50,874 bases of DNA from Phormidium sp. OSCR (GCA_001314905.1 LJZT01000021.1:1-50874); one strand, 5' to 3'. Positions 1 through 9,094 are shown, counted from the stretch's first letter. Numbers and translations are program-made. Notes: generated from the sequence alone by a model not told the origin.

Positions 1-196
1 ATTTTCGATATGTTTGCTATACATCAACACTGGGAGAGGGCGCGCCACTTGCGGTTCGCCCCTACGGCCATCTATGGCATGAATTTTGAAAAATGGTATC
101 AGGTTTTGGGTAAGGAAAATCAACGGATGCTTCAAGAAGCCCCCCTCTGCTCAAGCTTTAATATACCGAAAAATAGTGAAGTTACACCTAGTTCTT

Positions 197-1186
197 TTAA
201 GTGGGAGCCGGGCTGGTCAAAGATGGGGTGAAACTGACCCAGCGTTCTGAGGAAAGTTCAGCCAAGGGCAAATACGAACAACCATCCCACTCTCCAAATA
301 AGGTTAGGGGCTGGCCGCCACTGAGGGCCATCAGTTGCCAGCCTTGCTGAAAGTCAGGGGAGATGGGTAGAGATTGACCGCTGCTGTCTCGTAGTTGGGT
401 TCCGGCGTTGAGGGGCAGGATTTGGCTGAGGCTGAGGGGGATGCGATCGCACCAGGGATTCTGGGCCAACGCTTCAGCATAGGCGTTGAGTCCCTGTTCG
501 ATGTCAGGATACCCCGGTAGGTGAAACAGGGGTGTGGCAATGGTCTGGGGATGTTTGAGGATGGCTCGTTGGGGTAACGCGGCATCATAGAACACCAGTT
601 CAGCGGCCCAAGTCCTACCTGGGGAGAAGTCACTGGGGAGGGATTGGCGATGGTGTACATAGTCGAGCAGGAGTGCGAAGCGTTGCTGCTGCAATCCCCA
701 GAGCCAGGTGCGTTGCAGTTTCAGGGTGGTGGCGCCGGTGGTTTCTTGGCCTCGAACTTGGCCCAGGACGACCCAGTGATCCCATTGTCCGGGACGTTGC
801 TGAAGGTCGGCTTTTCTCTGGGTCCACCCCAGTTGCGATCGCACTTCGTTGCGTAACGACTCTGACAGGGATTGGCGCTGCTGATAGCCTTCAAGTAAGA
901 GCCAGAGTTCCCCGAGTTCCTCGAAAAACTTGGCTGGGAAGCCGTCGCTGGCCAATTGGGCCAGCGATCGCGCTCGTCGGGCCAGTCCGGGCGCTTGAGC
1001 GTCAATCATATGAGCGGTAATTCGCTGCCAGTCCTGGTAGCTAGGAGGATTGGCCCAGCCGAGTTGTAGGCGATCGCACAGCCATTGACGCAGTTCCTCG
1101 ACCCCCTGTTGAACCTGAGCGGGGCGACTGAGAGATTTTAGGGAAGAAGATTTGCCCATAACCATTGCCAAACCGTTGGAGATCAC
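197..1186 (-). CDS. SWIM zinc-finger family protein, C-terminal part only (SWIM domain missing)
   Basis: The 329 residues match the portion of bacterial SWIM zinc-finger proteins that lies after the zinc finger. Recognisable blocks are the VEELRQWLCDRL helix, the diagnostic MIDAQAPGLARR motif, the WGLQQQRFALLLDY strand and a C-terminal MALSGGQPLTLFGEW. Family members normally begin with about 100-130 more residues holding a CxCxSxKFPCKH-type SWIM motif; none is encoded upstream, where the frame closes at a stop about 70 bases before the GTG at 1186. No ribosome binding site precedes that GTG or the in-frame ATGs at 1165 and 1159. In other bacteria the gene sits beside a MoxR ATPase; the matching ATPase here is 36 kb away at 37259. 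It is either a domain-loss variant or a 5'-truncated pseudogene whose frame is still intact. Confidence 0.75.
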   Translation of the reverse strand: MISNGLAMVMGKSSSLKSLSRPAQVQQGVEELRQWLCDRLQLGWANPPSYQDWQRITAHMIDAQAPGLARRARSLAQLASDGFPAKFFEELGELWLLLEGYQQRQSLSESLRNEVRSQLGWTQRKADLQQRPGQWDHWVVLGQVRGQETTGATTLKLQRTWLWGLQQQRFALLLDYVHHRQSLPSDFSPGRTWAAELVFYDAALPQRAILKHPQTIATPLFHLPGYPDIEQGLNAYAEALAQNPWCDRIPLSLSQILPLNAGTQLRDSSGQSLPISPDFQQGWQLMALSGGQPLTLFGEWDGCSYLPLAELSSERWVSFTPSLTSPAPT

Positions 1187-1524
1187 TCGCGAATCAAGCC
1201 AGATCCCGGAGCGGGGAGCGCCACTCCAGTGGGGGAAATCTAGGGAAAATTGAGGTCAAGCCAAGGTAAAAGTGGAACTTTTGTTTAAGTTTTGCGAAGT
1301 CTCAACTTGAGCAGAATTGCCATAATTCCCACTCTATCTTGGTTTTTATGGCATATAAACCGGGATTGCCTTGGGGGCGATCGCTGACCTCTGGCCAAAA
1401 AATCGTATTACATTAAGAAGTAGCCCCTGACAGCTGAGTTAACCATGATGGAGACATCCCTCGGCTTGATCTGTGGCCCCCTCAATTCAACCTCAATTTA
1501 ACCTCTATCGACGTCAACTCGGTT
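1187..1524. other. Intergenic region between divergent genes
   Basis: This 338-base gap separates the SWIM-family remnant (minus) from the zinc-ribbon gene (plus). It has one HIP1-like site near 1377 and an AT-rich stretch at 1262-1360 that may hold promoters for either side. Translated on the minus strand it gives no trace of the missing SWIM zinc-finger domain. No hairpin with a T-run was seen. Confidence 0.5.
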
Positions 1525-1914
1525 ATGAGCGCCCCCCTATCTGACACCCACTCCCTGACTTGCCCGATTTGTCATCATCGTAATCGGGTTCCCGCTGGAA
1601 AGCTTCTGAATGGACTGTATACCTGTCCTTCATGTCAAACCCATCTGGTGGTCTCTTGGAGCGGGCATTATGTTCGAGATCCCCTATCTGGACAGGTCCC
1701 CCTGCTGAGTCTGAACACGGGGGAAGTCTTACGCCGCAAAAGTCGCCCGCTCTCGCGACTGCTTCGAGATGCTGGGGGGTTGAAATGGATTGTCGTACTC
1801 GCGGCGATCGCCTTGAGTCTAACGGTGGTGTCGTTAAAGGCGTCAGAGTCTGAACATGACCCCCTCAACTGGGAGGAAGCCCCCACTCTTGAGAACGAGT
1901 GGGAGTCCCAATAG
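1525..1914 (+). CDS. Small zinc-ribbon membrane protein
   Basis: The 129-residue protein starts with a two-knuckle zinc ribbon: CPICHHRN at residues 13-20 and CPSCQTH at about residues 34-40. A basic stretch (RRKSRPLSRLLRD) follows, then one transmembrane helix (about residues 88-106, WIVVLAAIALSLTVVSL) and an acidic tail. By charge the zinc ribbon should be cytoplasmic. Such proteins are common as uncharacterised cyanobacterial ORFs and no specific role can be read from the sequence. Its 3' end overlaps the convergent glycosyltransferase gene by 50 bases, so the two transcripts must be antisense over that stretch. Confidence 0.7.
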   Translation: MSAPLSDTHSLTCPICHHRNRVPAGKLLNGLYTCPSCQTHLVVSWSGHYVRDPLSGQVPLLSLNTGEVLRRKSRPLSRLLRDAGGLKWIVVLAAIALSLTVVSLKASESEHDPLNWEEAPTLENEWESQ

Positions 1915-3571
1915 TCCCCTGGCCAGCATGACAGAGTAACAGCCAATCTGGCGGAAATTCGACAATGGCCTCTGGGTCTAAGTCGAGCTGGTCAAAGCTG
2001 TCATAGTCGAGTAGTAAACAAATCGGTTCGTTGCCGTGCCATTTTTGATAGAGTTGGTGAGGGTCAGCACTGATAATGGGGCGGTTGGCGTAGAAATTTA
2101 AGGAGGGGCGATCGTAGGGATGAGAGGTATAAATTGGCTGTCCCTGAGTCTTTTCCCGAATCATCGTCGCCACAGGTTTCACCGGATAGTCTTCGTTGAG
2201 TTCCCAAAGCCAGTCAAATGAGTTGACAAACAACAGCAGGCTAATCAACCAACCCCAGAACAGCACAATTGGCATCATCGGGTTTCGTTGAGCGATGAGG
2301 CTGGCGGTCATGGTGAAGGTCATGGCGGCGGCGAGGAGCGTGACGGTCAAATGAACTCTCTCAGGGTCGAGAACTCCCGATTCCATTACAGATGTGGCCC
2401 GGATGGCTGCGCCAACCCAGGCAATGAGGGCCATGACGATAAAGCCCCAGAGCCACCATTGAGGATAGCGCGGACGTGGGTCGCGGCTGGGGTGTCCTTG
2501 CTGTTGGAATTGCTGCCAAATGTCGGCCAAGATCACCCCCACGGCCAGGGCTAAGGCGGGATACAGGGGCAAGCTATACCAGGGGAGTTTGGTTCCCATC
2601 AGGGAAATGGCTGCTAAATAGCCACCGCCCCAAACGAGCAACAATCGCGCCCAGCTCAAATTCTGCTCTTGCCAGACTCGTTTTAAGGCCGCCGGGACAA
2701 AGATGAGAGCCGGAAATCCGTATTTGAGGAGTTCAAGGAGGTAATACCAGGGGGGGCCACTATTGTTTTCTACGGCTTGCCAAACCCGATGAGCCGATTG
2801 ATTGAGTAAATTTTCGATGAGAAAGTCCTGACCGTAATAGGTCCATTGGGCCAGATACCAGGCCCCCAGAGGAACAGCTCCTAGGGTGATCCCGAGCCAA
2901 AACCAGGGGTGAGTTAACAAACGCGGTGTATCCCAGAGGACAAACCCTAGGGAAATGGCCCCGAAGAGTACGGCCAGCATGATCCCTTTGGTCAGTCCGA
3001 CGAGGCCCAAGGCAATCCCCACGCCTAGGGCATAGCTGAGATTACGGCGCGTCCGCAGTAGGCAGAGCATCCAGAGGAGCCAGAAACAGAGGACGGTTCC
3101 GTCTAACATGGCTAGACGTCCATAACGCACCACCGGCAGCCAGGTGAGATAGACGATGCTGGCCCAGATGGCGGCGGCGCGATGGGGCCACAGTTCTCGG
3201 CCGAGGTAATAGAGTAAGGGAACTGAGGTGGCTGTGAGTATGGCTCCGGGAAGACGGGCGGCGCCTTCATCGGCGCTGCCGAAGCTGTGGTAACTCAGGG
3301 CGATGAGATTATGGAGTAGGGGGGGTTTGTTGAGGTAGGGTTGACCGTGCAGGGTTGGATGCAACCAGGCATCGGGATGTTGCCAAATTTCTCGGGCGAC
3401 TTGGGCGACGGTTCCTTCGTCCCAATCTCGCAGGGGGAGCTGCTCGAGGCCGCTAGTCAGTAGGATTAGGGCGACCCCCCAAAGGAGAAGACTCCAAGCT
3501 AGGTCACGGTAAGGGCTACGGCTTGATAGGAACTTCCGTTGTATCTCGGCAAAGACAGACGACTGCATCAT
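1865..3571 (-). CDS. Glycosyltransferase family 39 (ArnT/PMT-like) membrane protein
   Basis: Integral membrane transferase that would move a sugar from a lipid-linked (polyprenyl phosphate) donor to a lipid or protein at the outer face of the plasma membrane. The GT39 signature is visible: after the first membrane helix comes RDWDEGTVAQVAREI, with the Asp-Glu pair expected in the catalytic first loop, then HPTLHGQPYLNKPPL and the RLPGAILTATSVPLLYYLGR helix. About eleven hydrophobic segments follow and the last 100 residues form a soluble domain (YTSHPYDRPSLNFYANRP). The frame is open to 3655, but the Met-Met pair at 3571/3568 is the more natural start. The acceptor is unknown. It overlaps the zinc-ribbon gene at its 3' end. 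Confidence 0.8.
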   Translation of the reverse strand: MMQSSVFAEIQRKFLSSRSPYRDLAWSLLLWGVALILLTSGLEQLPLRDWDEGTVAQVAREIWQHPDAWLHPTLHGQPYLNKPPLLHNLIALSYHSFGSADEGAARLPGAILTATSVPLLYYLGRELWPHRAAAIWASIVYLTWLPVVRYGRLAMLDGTVLCFWLLWMLCLLRTRRNLSYALGVGIALGLVGLTKGIMLAVLFGAISLGFVLWDTPRLLTHPWFWLGITLGAVPLGAWYLAQWTYYGQDFLIENLLNQSAHRVWQAVENNSGPPWYYLLELLKYGFPALIFVPAALKRVWQEQNLSWARLLLVWGGGYLAAISLMGTKLPWYSLPLYPALALAVGVILADIWQQFQQQGHPSRDPRPRYPQWWLWGFIVMALIAWVGAAIRATSVMESGVLDPERVHLTVTLLAAAMTFTMTASLIAQRNPMMPIVLFWGWLISLLLFVNSFDWLWELNEDYPVKPVATMIREKTQGQPIYTSHPYDRPSLNFYANRPIISADPHQLYQKWHGNEPICLLLDYDSFDQLDLDPEAIVEFPPDWLLLCHAGQGTIGTPTRSQEWGLPPS

Positions 3572-3782
3572 ATGGGACGAACAACATTTTGTGACGAGGC
3601 GGCTGCGATCGCCGAACTTTCCTTTAGACTGAACTGAGCGACTAAGGTTTGTCAATCATCGCGGCGATCGCTCCATCCTTGATTCTAGTCAAGCTCTCGA
3701 CTATTGCCCGCGATCGTTGAGGAGCTTGGACTGGTCTAATACTCTTGTCTAATACTACTTTGCCTGTTGTTAGGAGTTTGTC

Positions 3783-5330
3783 ATGAATCTACCTCTAGTT
3801 TTAGATATTGCAATTGGCATTATCTTTATCTATCTGACGTTGAGTTTACTTTCGTCTGAAATTCATGAACTCATGACGACACTGTTGCAGTGGCGAGCGG
3901 AACATTTACGAACGTCGATTCGTGTCTTGTTAGAGGGAGGTGGAAAGAGGGGAAACGATCCTGAACTTCAGCAGCGAGAGCAAGATGTTCAGGTCTTAAC
4001 AGAACGTCTGTATTCACATCCTTTAATTCGGACATTAAATCAGGAAGCGAAAGGGAGTTTTTCTAAATTAAACCGCAAAATCATTAATACTGGTATTGAT
4101 GGTGTATATCGTATTTTGTCGGCGATCTTAAATTTTGGAAATCGGCTTATAGGCAAGCCCCAAGAGAGCCTAAGAAATCCATTTGCTAATCAAACTAGTG
4201 CGCCCTCTCATATTCCAGCTGAGACGTTTGCCTCAACGATTCTTGAAACATTTCATATTTCGGAAATTGGACGTTTAGTGACGGTTTCTCGACTTGAGAA
4301 ATTTCAGAAACGGCAAGTTTCGGCCCTACTCAAAACTGGGAAATATTTGCGCAAGCCCGAGTCGCAGCGGCTGGCGACGGAACGGTTAAGAGACATGACG
4401 CGAGATTGGAATCGAACCCGTCAGGAGTTTGGCGATGGAGGAATCACACTTCTGGCAACAATTGATCGAATGGAAAATACGTTAAATGGCTATATTGGTT
4501 ATTGTGAAAGGTTTATTGATGAACCCGAGTCCATTAAACAGTTTTTTATCTATGAGTTGGAATTCCAAAAAGACCGTTACTACAACCCAACGGAAAAACC
4601 GAGGGTCTTGGAAACGTTACGACCGACGTTAAATGAGCTAATTGAGTTAGTTCGTGACAAGCCAAAAATTTATCAGCAGCTAGAACAGGCATTTCAGGAT
4701 AAAAATAGTCCAACCTATCAAGGTTTTAAACGTATTATTGATACCTTGCCGGATTTGCCGGAATCCTTACAAAATAGCTTAAAAGCTCTAACCGAAAAAA
4801 TAGAGACGCGCAAAGAGAGCATCGAAGAGGAGATGCGGGATTTACAAACTCAGCTAGAAGACTGGTTTGATAAGTCCATGACGCGGGCGAGTGGAGTTTA
4901 TCGTCGCAATTCTCGCGGAATTGCGATTTTAATTGGTTTTATTCTGGCGATCGCCACTAATTCAGATACCCTATTTATGATTGATAGCTTGTCGCAAAAT
5001 GCAGTCTTGCGAGAAACCGTCAGCAGCTATGCTCAACGGGAGGTGAGCCAAACTCAAGATATGGGGGAGGTGAAACGCAATGTACGCGACCAACTCAATG
5101 ATATCTCGCTTCCCATTGGCTGGAATGAGGAGATTCGTCGCCAACAAATTCCTCCCGAGTCATCGGTGACCATTCCGGGTACAACTTGGCGTATGGGCAA
5201 CCCTCTCCTCTATCTAAAGCGGCTTCTGGGTTGGTTCATTAGTGGTATTGCCATTTCCATGGGATCATCGTTCTGGTATGACTTGCTGCGTAAGGTGATT
5301 GATGTTAAAAATACAGGCGGAAAAGGTTGA
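3783..5330 (+). CDS. Conserved cyanobacterial membrane protein of unknown function
   Basis: A protein of 515 residues with one N-terminal transmembrane helix (about residues 5-27), a long charged, helix-rich middle, and two C-terminal hydrophobic segments (about 375-395 and 480-500). The strongly conserved-looking opening, LDIAIGIIFIYLTLSLLSSEIHE, is familiar from uncharacterised cyanobacterial proteins, but I know of no assigned function. Residues about 325-370 are predicted coiled coil (ENSLKAL through QLEDWFDK). The start is supported by TTAGGAG seven bases before the ATG at 3783. The gene is somewhat AT-richer than its neighbours. The following alpha/beta hydrolase starts 57 bases downstream and may be co-transcribed. 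Confidence 0.7.
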   Translation: MNLPLVLDIAIGIIFIYLTLSLLSSEIHELMTTLLQWRAEHLRTSIRVLLEGGGKRGNDPELQQREQDVQVLTERLYSHPLIRTLNQEAKGSFSKLNRKIINTGIDGVYRILSAILNFGNRLIGKPQESLRNPFANQTSAPSHIPAETFASTILETFHISEIGRLVTVSRLEKFQKRQVSALLKTGKYLRKPESQRLATERLRDMTRDWNRTRQEFGDGGITLLATIDRMENTLNGYIGYCERFIDEPESIKQFFIYELEFQKDRYYNPTEKPRVLETLRPTLNELIELVRDKPKIYQQLEQAFQDKNSPTYQGFKRIIDTLPDLPESLQNSLKALTEKIETRKESIEEEMRDLQTQLEDWFDKSMTRASGVYRRNSRGIAILIGFILAIATNSDTLFMIDSLSQNAVLRETVSSYAQREVSQTQDMGEVKRNVRDQLNDISLPIGWNEEIRRQQIPPESSVTIPGTTWRMGNPLLYLKRLLGWFISGIAISMGSSFWYDLLRKVIDVKNTGGKG

Positions 5331-5387
5331 ATTTTGGGTGAATGTGTCTTGGCTTCAGTGTTGGTAACTCACAGTTGGGTTTAGGTT

Positions 5388-6377
5388 ATGTCTCCACAGA
5401 GCAGTCCGGTTCGTCTTCTTTTTCGAGCAGCACGGGTTACTGATGCGACGGCTCCCTATGACACGTTGCATTTACAGGTATTTTATCCGGCTGAGCTGTC
5501 ACAGAAATCTTCGGGGCCATCTCAAAATCTGAGGGAACCCCTGGATAGATGTCGCTTGCCAGTGGTTTTGTTTTTGAATGGGGTTAATTGCGATCCCTGT
5601 CTGTATCGTTGGTTGGCGATGGAGTTGGTTGAACTGGGCTTAGTGGTGGTGATGTTTTCTTGGGTGGGGGAAAATTTACCGGGATTGGTGGGGTTAACGC
5701 CTGGAGTCAGGTTGGAGGCGTTGAGGCCTGATGTCTATGGAACGCAGGCGACGGCGGCGGCTGTGCCGGCACTCTTGCTTGAGTTAGAGCGCTTAGAGGA
5801 GAACAGTGTTTTGGCGGGACATCTGGATCTCGATCGCATCGTTTTAGGTGGCCATTCAGCAGGGGGACGGGTAGCCATCGAAAGTGCTAGTCCCGAGTTT
5901 TTCCCCCAGGTGAAAGGGGCGTTTAGCTATGGAAGCCATACGGCGGCTGTGCAGCAGTTAGGCTATGCTCCTGGGACGATTTTACCTCTACCCGATCGCC
6001 TCCCCCTCTTGTTGATGGGAGGAACTCAAGATGGGGTGATTGGCCAGGGTGGCCAGCAATATGGAGTTGTGTGGGATGAACCCGTAACCCCCATCGTGCG
6101 TACGTTTGAGGAGGCGATCGCCGGAGGACGAAACGATAGTTATCTGCTACTGCTCAAGGGAGCAAATCACTTTACCATCGCCCATCCCTTTGAGGCGATT
6201 GCCAGTATGACTCATCTCGATGAACCGGCGGTCGTTGCCCAGTCTCCCTTACGACAAATTATGGTTGAGGCGATCGCCAGTTTTCTGACGGCTTATCTGG
6301 ATTTGGGGGGCGATCGCCAGCCACTGACCACCTATGCTCGGCAGCAACAGGCGATCGCGGGGTTTGCGCTCAAATAA
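5388..6377 (+). CDS. Alpha/beta hydrolase (chlorophyllase/dienelactone hydrolase-like)
   Basis: Serine hydrolase with a clear nucleophile elbow GGHSAGG, placing the catalytic Ser at about residue 157. The likely Asp follows in MGGTQDGV and the His in KGANHFTIAHP, so the catalytic triad looks complete. The oxyanion region LFLNGVNCDPCLYRWLAMEL comes at about residues 61-80. There is no signal peptide, so it should act in the cytoplasm. The arrangement resembles bacterial chlorophyllase-like and PET-hydrolase-like groups, but the substrate cannot be told. HIP1 sites near the 3' end (6115, 6310, 6350) show it belongs to the native genome. Confidence 0.75.
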   Translation: MSPQSSPVRLLFRAARVTDATAPYDTLHLQVFYPAELSQKSSGPSQNLREPLDRCRLPVVLFLNGVNCDPCLYRWLAMELVELGLVVVMFSWVGENLPGLVGLTPGVRLEALRPDVYGTQATAAAVPALLLELERLEENSVLAGHLDLDRIVLGGHSAGGRVAIESASPEFFPQVKGAFSYGSHTAAVQQLGYAPGTILPLPDRLPLLLMGGTQDGVIGQGGQQYGVVWDEPVTPIVRTFEEAIAGGRNDSYLLLLKGANHFTIAHPFEAIASMTHLDEPAVVAQSPLRQIMVEAIASFLTAYLDLGGDRQPLTTYARQQQAIAGFALK

Positions 6378-6458
6378 CGAACCGATCTGTAACCCTCAAT
6401 CACTGTATATTCACGGTCTATTCAGGGGCAAGTCTTGACGTTAAGAAATTTAACGTTA

Positions 6459-6485
6459 TTTTTTGCGTGGATATACGCAAAAAAA
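6459..6485. repeat. AT-rich inverted repeat (10-bp arms)
   Basis: TTTTTTGCGT at 6459-6468 and ACGCAAAAAA from 6475 are perfect reverse complements around a six-base loop. The A/T ends would pair with each other, so no free U-tract is left for a standard terminator. It lies about 80 bases after the hydrolase and just upstream of a TATAAT at 6499-6504, so a regulatory site or weak bidirectional terminator are both possible. Confidence 0.4.
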
Positions 6486-6683
6486 TCGCAAGATTGGTTA
6501 TAATCGTCCTACGGTGTTGGTAAAGATATAAAACCAACGGACCGAATCCTGTTCGAGCCATGGGCTTTAGGTATCGGATGGGTCGTTGCAATCAGGGTTC
6601 TAGAGAGCATTAGCCGATGGCCCAATCGGCCAATGACTCTCACATCGGGTGGATAAGATGCTTTGTGGCGGCCGTGTTGCCAC

Positions 6684-6719
6684 AGTTCAGACATTAGTTC
6701 AGACATTAGTTCAGACATT
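6684..6719. repeat. Triple 12-bp tandem repeat AGTTCAGACATT
   Basis: Three perfect head-to-tail copies of AGTTCAGACATT lie at 6684-6695, 6696-6707 and 6708-6719, ending 22 bases before the ATG of the next gene. Because 12 is a multiple of three, the repeat reads as a repeated VQTL if translation started further upstream at 6649. It more likely belongs to the 5' leader. Confidence 0.85.
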
Positions 6720-6741
6720 ACGGAGAGCATCGGATTTAATA

Positions 6742-7110
6742 ATGTATAACTCAACCAGTAGCGCAACCCAAACCCACTTACCCACATCGAGATTAGGACG
6801 CAAACGACTCGGAGCCTATCTCCTCGAAGCCGGACTGATTACACCGGCTCAGATCCAGGTTGCGGCCTATGATCAACAGGTGACGGGCAAGAAATTTTCC
6901 GAAGTGATTGTCGATCGCGGTTGGATTAAGCAACAAACCATTGACTTTCTGATTGAGCGGGTCATCAAGCCTGAACAGCAGGGACGACGTTCAGCGGGGG
7001 TCTTTGCGCAACCGGTTGAGCCATTTGAGCAGGTTTATGCTCGTCGCAAACATGAGCTGCTCAATGGTTCCCCGGACCGCGAAGAAGATCTCCCCTGGAC
7101 GGTGGACTAG
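6742..7110 (+). CDS. Small cyanobacterial protein with GspE/MshEN-like N-terminal fold
   Basis: The 122-residue protein carries a short helical motif, LGAYLLEAGLITPAQIQVAAYDQQ followed by GKKFSEVIVDRGWIKQQTIDFLIE. This resembles the N-terminal domain of type II secretion/pilus ATPases (LGxxLVExGLIxxxQLxxAL). In cyanobacteria the domain also occurs as stand-alone proteins of about this size, some linked to motility or c-di-GMP signalling; that link is inferred from family resemblance. The ATG at 6742 is chosen over the upstream 6649 because the extension would consist of the tandem repeat just upstream. GGAG at 6722 lies rather far from the ATG. Confidence 0.6.
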   Translation: MYNSTSSATQTHLPTSRLGRKRLGAYLLEAGLITPAQIQVAAYDQQVTGKKFSEVIVDRGWIKQQTIDFLIERVIKPEQQGRRSAGVFAQPVEPFEQVYARRKHELLNGSPDREEDLPWTVD

Positions 7111-7177
7111 AGAGTTCACTGGCCCGATCAAATTAAATTAACCATGATGGGTATTGTCCCGGTTGTTGTTGACAGGG

Positions 7178-9094
7178 ATGCCGGGAAGCGTGGACAGTAG
7201 AGATATCTTCCTATCAGCTTCAGCCGTGGATCATCGTTGGCTTCCTCTCACGTTCCTCTTACTTCTGCCAGGTTTAAGCAGTTGTGAGATGCTCCGTCCC
7301 CCCTCCCCAGTGGCGACAGCGGAGATGGTTCTGACGGAGGAGCGCCGTACCAATGAGGCGATCGAGCGCGGGGTGGCGGCGCGGAGTTTGGCGGTGCGGG
7401 AGGCCTTGGCTGATACGGATCTTGAGGAACTCGATCAGTGGTGGCGTTCCCGAGATATCTATGATCCTCACAAATATCTCCTACCGCCGATGTTGGCTCA
7501 ACTCAGCCTCACCCCCGAGGAAGACCAGGGGCCGATTTGGTCGGTTTGGTTGAGTGTGGAGGAGGATAAACGGGATCTCTATCATTTCCGCAGTCTCTAT
7601 GATGTGCGGATCTTTTTCCTGTTTCAAGAGTCGTTACCGGAGCCGGTTCGTCAGGCCTATCGCAGTATGTTGCAACCGCCTCGCATCTTTGAATGGGGCG
7701 AAGGCGGTACGGAAAATCATCTCTGGCAACAGTATATGTCCGGTTTGGCCATGATGGATGCCAGTGGTTTCCCGGTGGCCAATCCTCATTTTCTGGCCAC
7801 CCATGAAGCCTGGCTGCGAGCGGAACTGGCGAAATATGTCACCATTGGCCAAGGGGAATTTCACTCGTCAATTTACTATGGCTATAGCATCGGGGCTTTG
7901 CTGAATCTCTATGACTTTGCGCAAACCCCGGAACGGCGACAGTTAGCTCGGGCGGTGTTGGATTGGTTGTCGACTCAGATGGCTCTACGGCTGAGTTGGG
8001 GAACCGCTGGGGGGGCGGAAAGTCGTGGTTTCGATCGCCAAACTTGGAACAGTGGTTTGACGGCGTTGGCTTGGATTTGGTGGGGAAGTGATGATCCCCA
8101 GGAGATTGAGCGCATTGTGGCGCAGATGGGTCGCGAGGGCCAGCGTCTTGCGGTTTTGGCGGCTACCAGTGGCTATCGCCCTCCGGCCCAGTTGCGATCG
8201 CTGGCTCAGAAAACCCTTCCCCTTCCTTTTCAATTGCGGGCTAGTCATCCGAGTTATTACGGATATCATCAGGACAATCAATTTTGGGAAACCTTTTATG
8301 TCACCCCTGACTATAGTTTGGGAACCCTGCAAGCTCCTGGACGCAGTTATCAGGTGCAGGGGACGATTAACGCTCAATATGCAACCTATAAGTTAGTGGT
8401 GCGCGATCGCCAAGGTCGAGAGAATGCGGTGATTAGTTTGGGGGGAACCTATCATAGCCCATTGGCGACAGGACGCAGTCCCGGCGATCGCTATCTTCAG
8501 GAAAAAGGAGCCAGCCTCTATCAGTTGCGACTCACCTCAGAGGATGAGGCGGCGGGGGTTCCGGGACGGTCTCATTTGGTGATCCCCAAAGACTATGGGG
8601 AACCGCAGCGGATTGGCCCCTGGTATGTTTGGGAGATTGAGGGAGTCTGGCTTTGTGCTTGGGCCTGGGGGGATGAAATTCGCTTGGAGGTGCCCCTAGA
8701 GGAGGCTGAGGAGCATTTGGCGTTGGTCGCTCAGGGAGAGCAGACGGCTTGGATTACGGAAGTTCTGGCTCGCTCAGAGTATGAGACGTTGGACGAGGTG
8801 GAGGCGGCGTTAGCCCAGACGCAGGTCAATGATGAGACCTTAGAGACTGAAGGACGGTTGATGTATACCAGTGTTGAGGGCGATCGCCTCGAACTCATGG
8901 CTGACCCCAGTTTAAGGCTGGGACTCGGGCGTATTAATGGACAGCAACAATCCTTGACGGATAACCCGGTTTTAGAAAGTCCCTATGTGAATCAGCCCCT
9001 CTGGAGTGGTCGCCTGACGGTGGAAGACCCCCAGTCGGGGATGTGGGAGTTGCAGTTAAGGCCCGGTCAACCCCGCTGGAGGGACTCAGATTAG
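7178..9094 (+). CDS. Large predicted lipoprotein, possible (alpha/alpha)-toroid enzyme
   Basis: About 638 residues. The N terminus has a hydrophobic segment ending in the lipobox LSSC (PLTFLLLLPGLSSC), so it should be a lipid-anchored periplasmic protein. The middle (about residues 180-350) has paired helices with conserved aromatic motifs such as GQGEFHSSIYYGYSIGALLN and TWNSGLTALAWIWW. These, together with a beta-rich C-terminal half, recall polysaccharide lyases and other (alpha/alpha)-toroid proteins. I do not recognise the exact family, so activity is not assigned. The frame opens at TTG 7154; ATG 7178 and GTG 7190 are alternatives. It starts 68 bases after the small GspE-N-like gene, and its stop overlaps the stop of the convergent regulator gene by four bases. 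Confidence 0.6.
   Translation: MPGSVDSRDIFLSASAVDHRWLPLTFLLLLPGLSSCEMLRPPSPVATAEMVLTEERRTNEAIERGVAARSLAVREALADTDLEELDQWWRSRDIYDPHKYLLPPMLAQLSLTPEEDQGPIWSVWLSVEEDKRDLYHFRSLYDVRIFFLFQESLPEPVRQAYRSMLQPPRIFEWGEGGTENHLWQQYMSGLAMMDASGFPVANPHFLATHEAWLRAELAKYVTIGQGEFHSSIYYGYSIGALLNLYDFAQTPERRQLARAVLDWLSTQMALRLSWGTAGGAESRGFDRQTWNSGLTALAWIWWGSDDPQEIERIVAQMGREGQRLAVLAATSGYRPPAQLRSLAQKTLPLPFQLRASHPSYYGYHQDNQFWETFYVTPDYSLGTLQAPGRSYQVQGTINAQYATYKLVVRDRQGRENAVISLGGTYHSPLATGRSPGDRYLQEKGASLYQLRLTSEDEAAGVPGRSHLVIPKDYGEPQRIGPWYVWEIEGVWLCAWAWGDEIRLEVPLEEAEEHLALVAQGEQTAWITEVLARSEYETLDEVEAALAQTQVNDETLETEGRLMYTSVEGDRLELMADPSLRLGLGRINGQQQSLTDNPVLESPYVNQPLWSGRLTVEDPQSGMWELQLRPGQPRWRDSD

Noticed and set aside
10-231. 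73-codon frame at the left edge, plus strand
   Set aside because: It runs through a dispersed repeat (CTTGCGGTTCGCCCCTAC), overlaps the end of the SWIM-family gene, and has no recognisable protein features.
6541-6570. tRNA-like GTTCGAGCC stretch
   Set aside because: No cloverleaf arms or acceptor stem around it.
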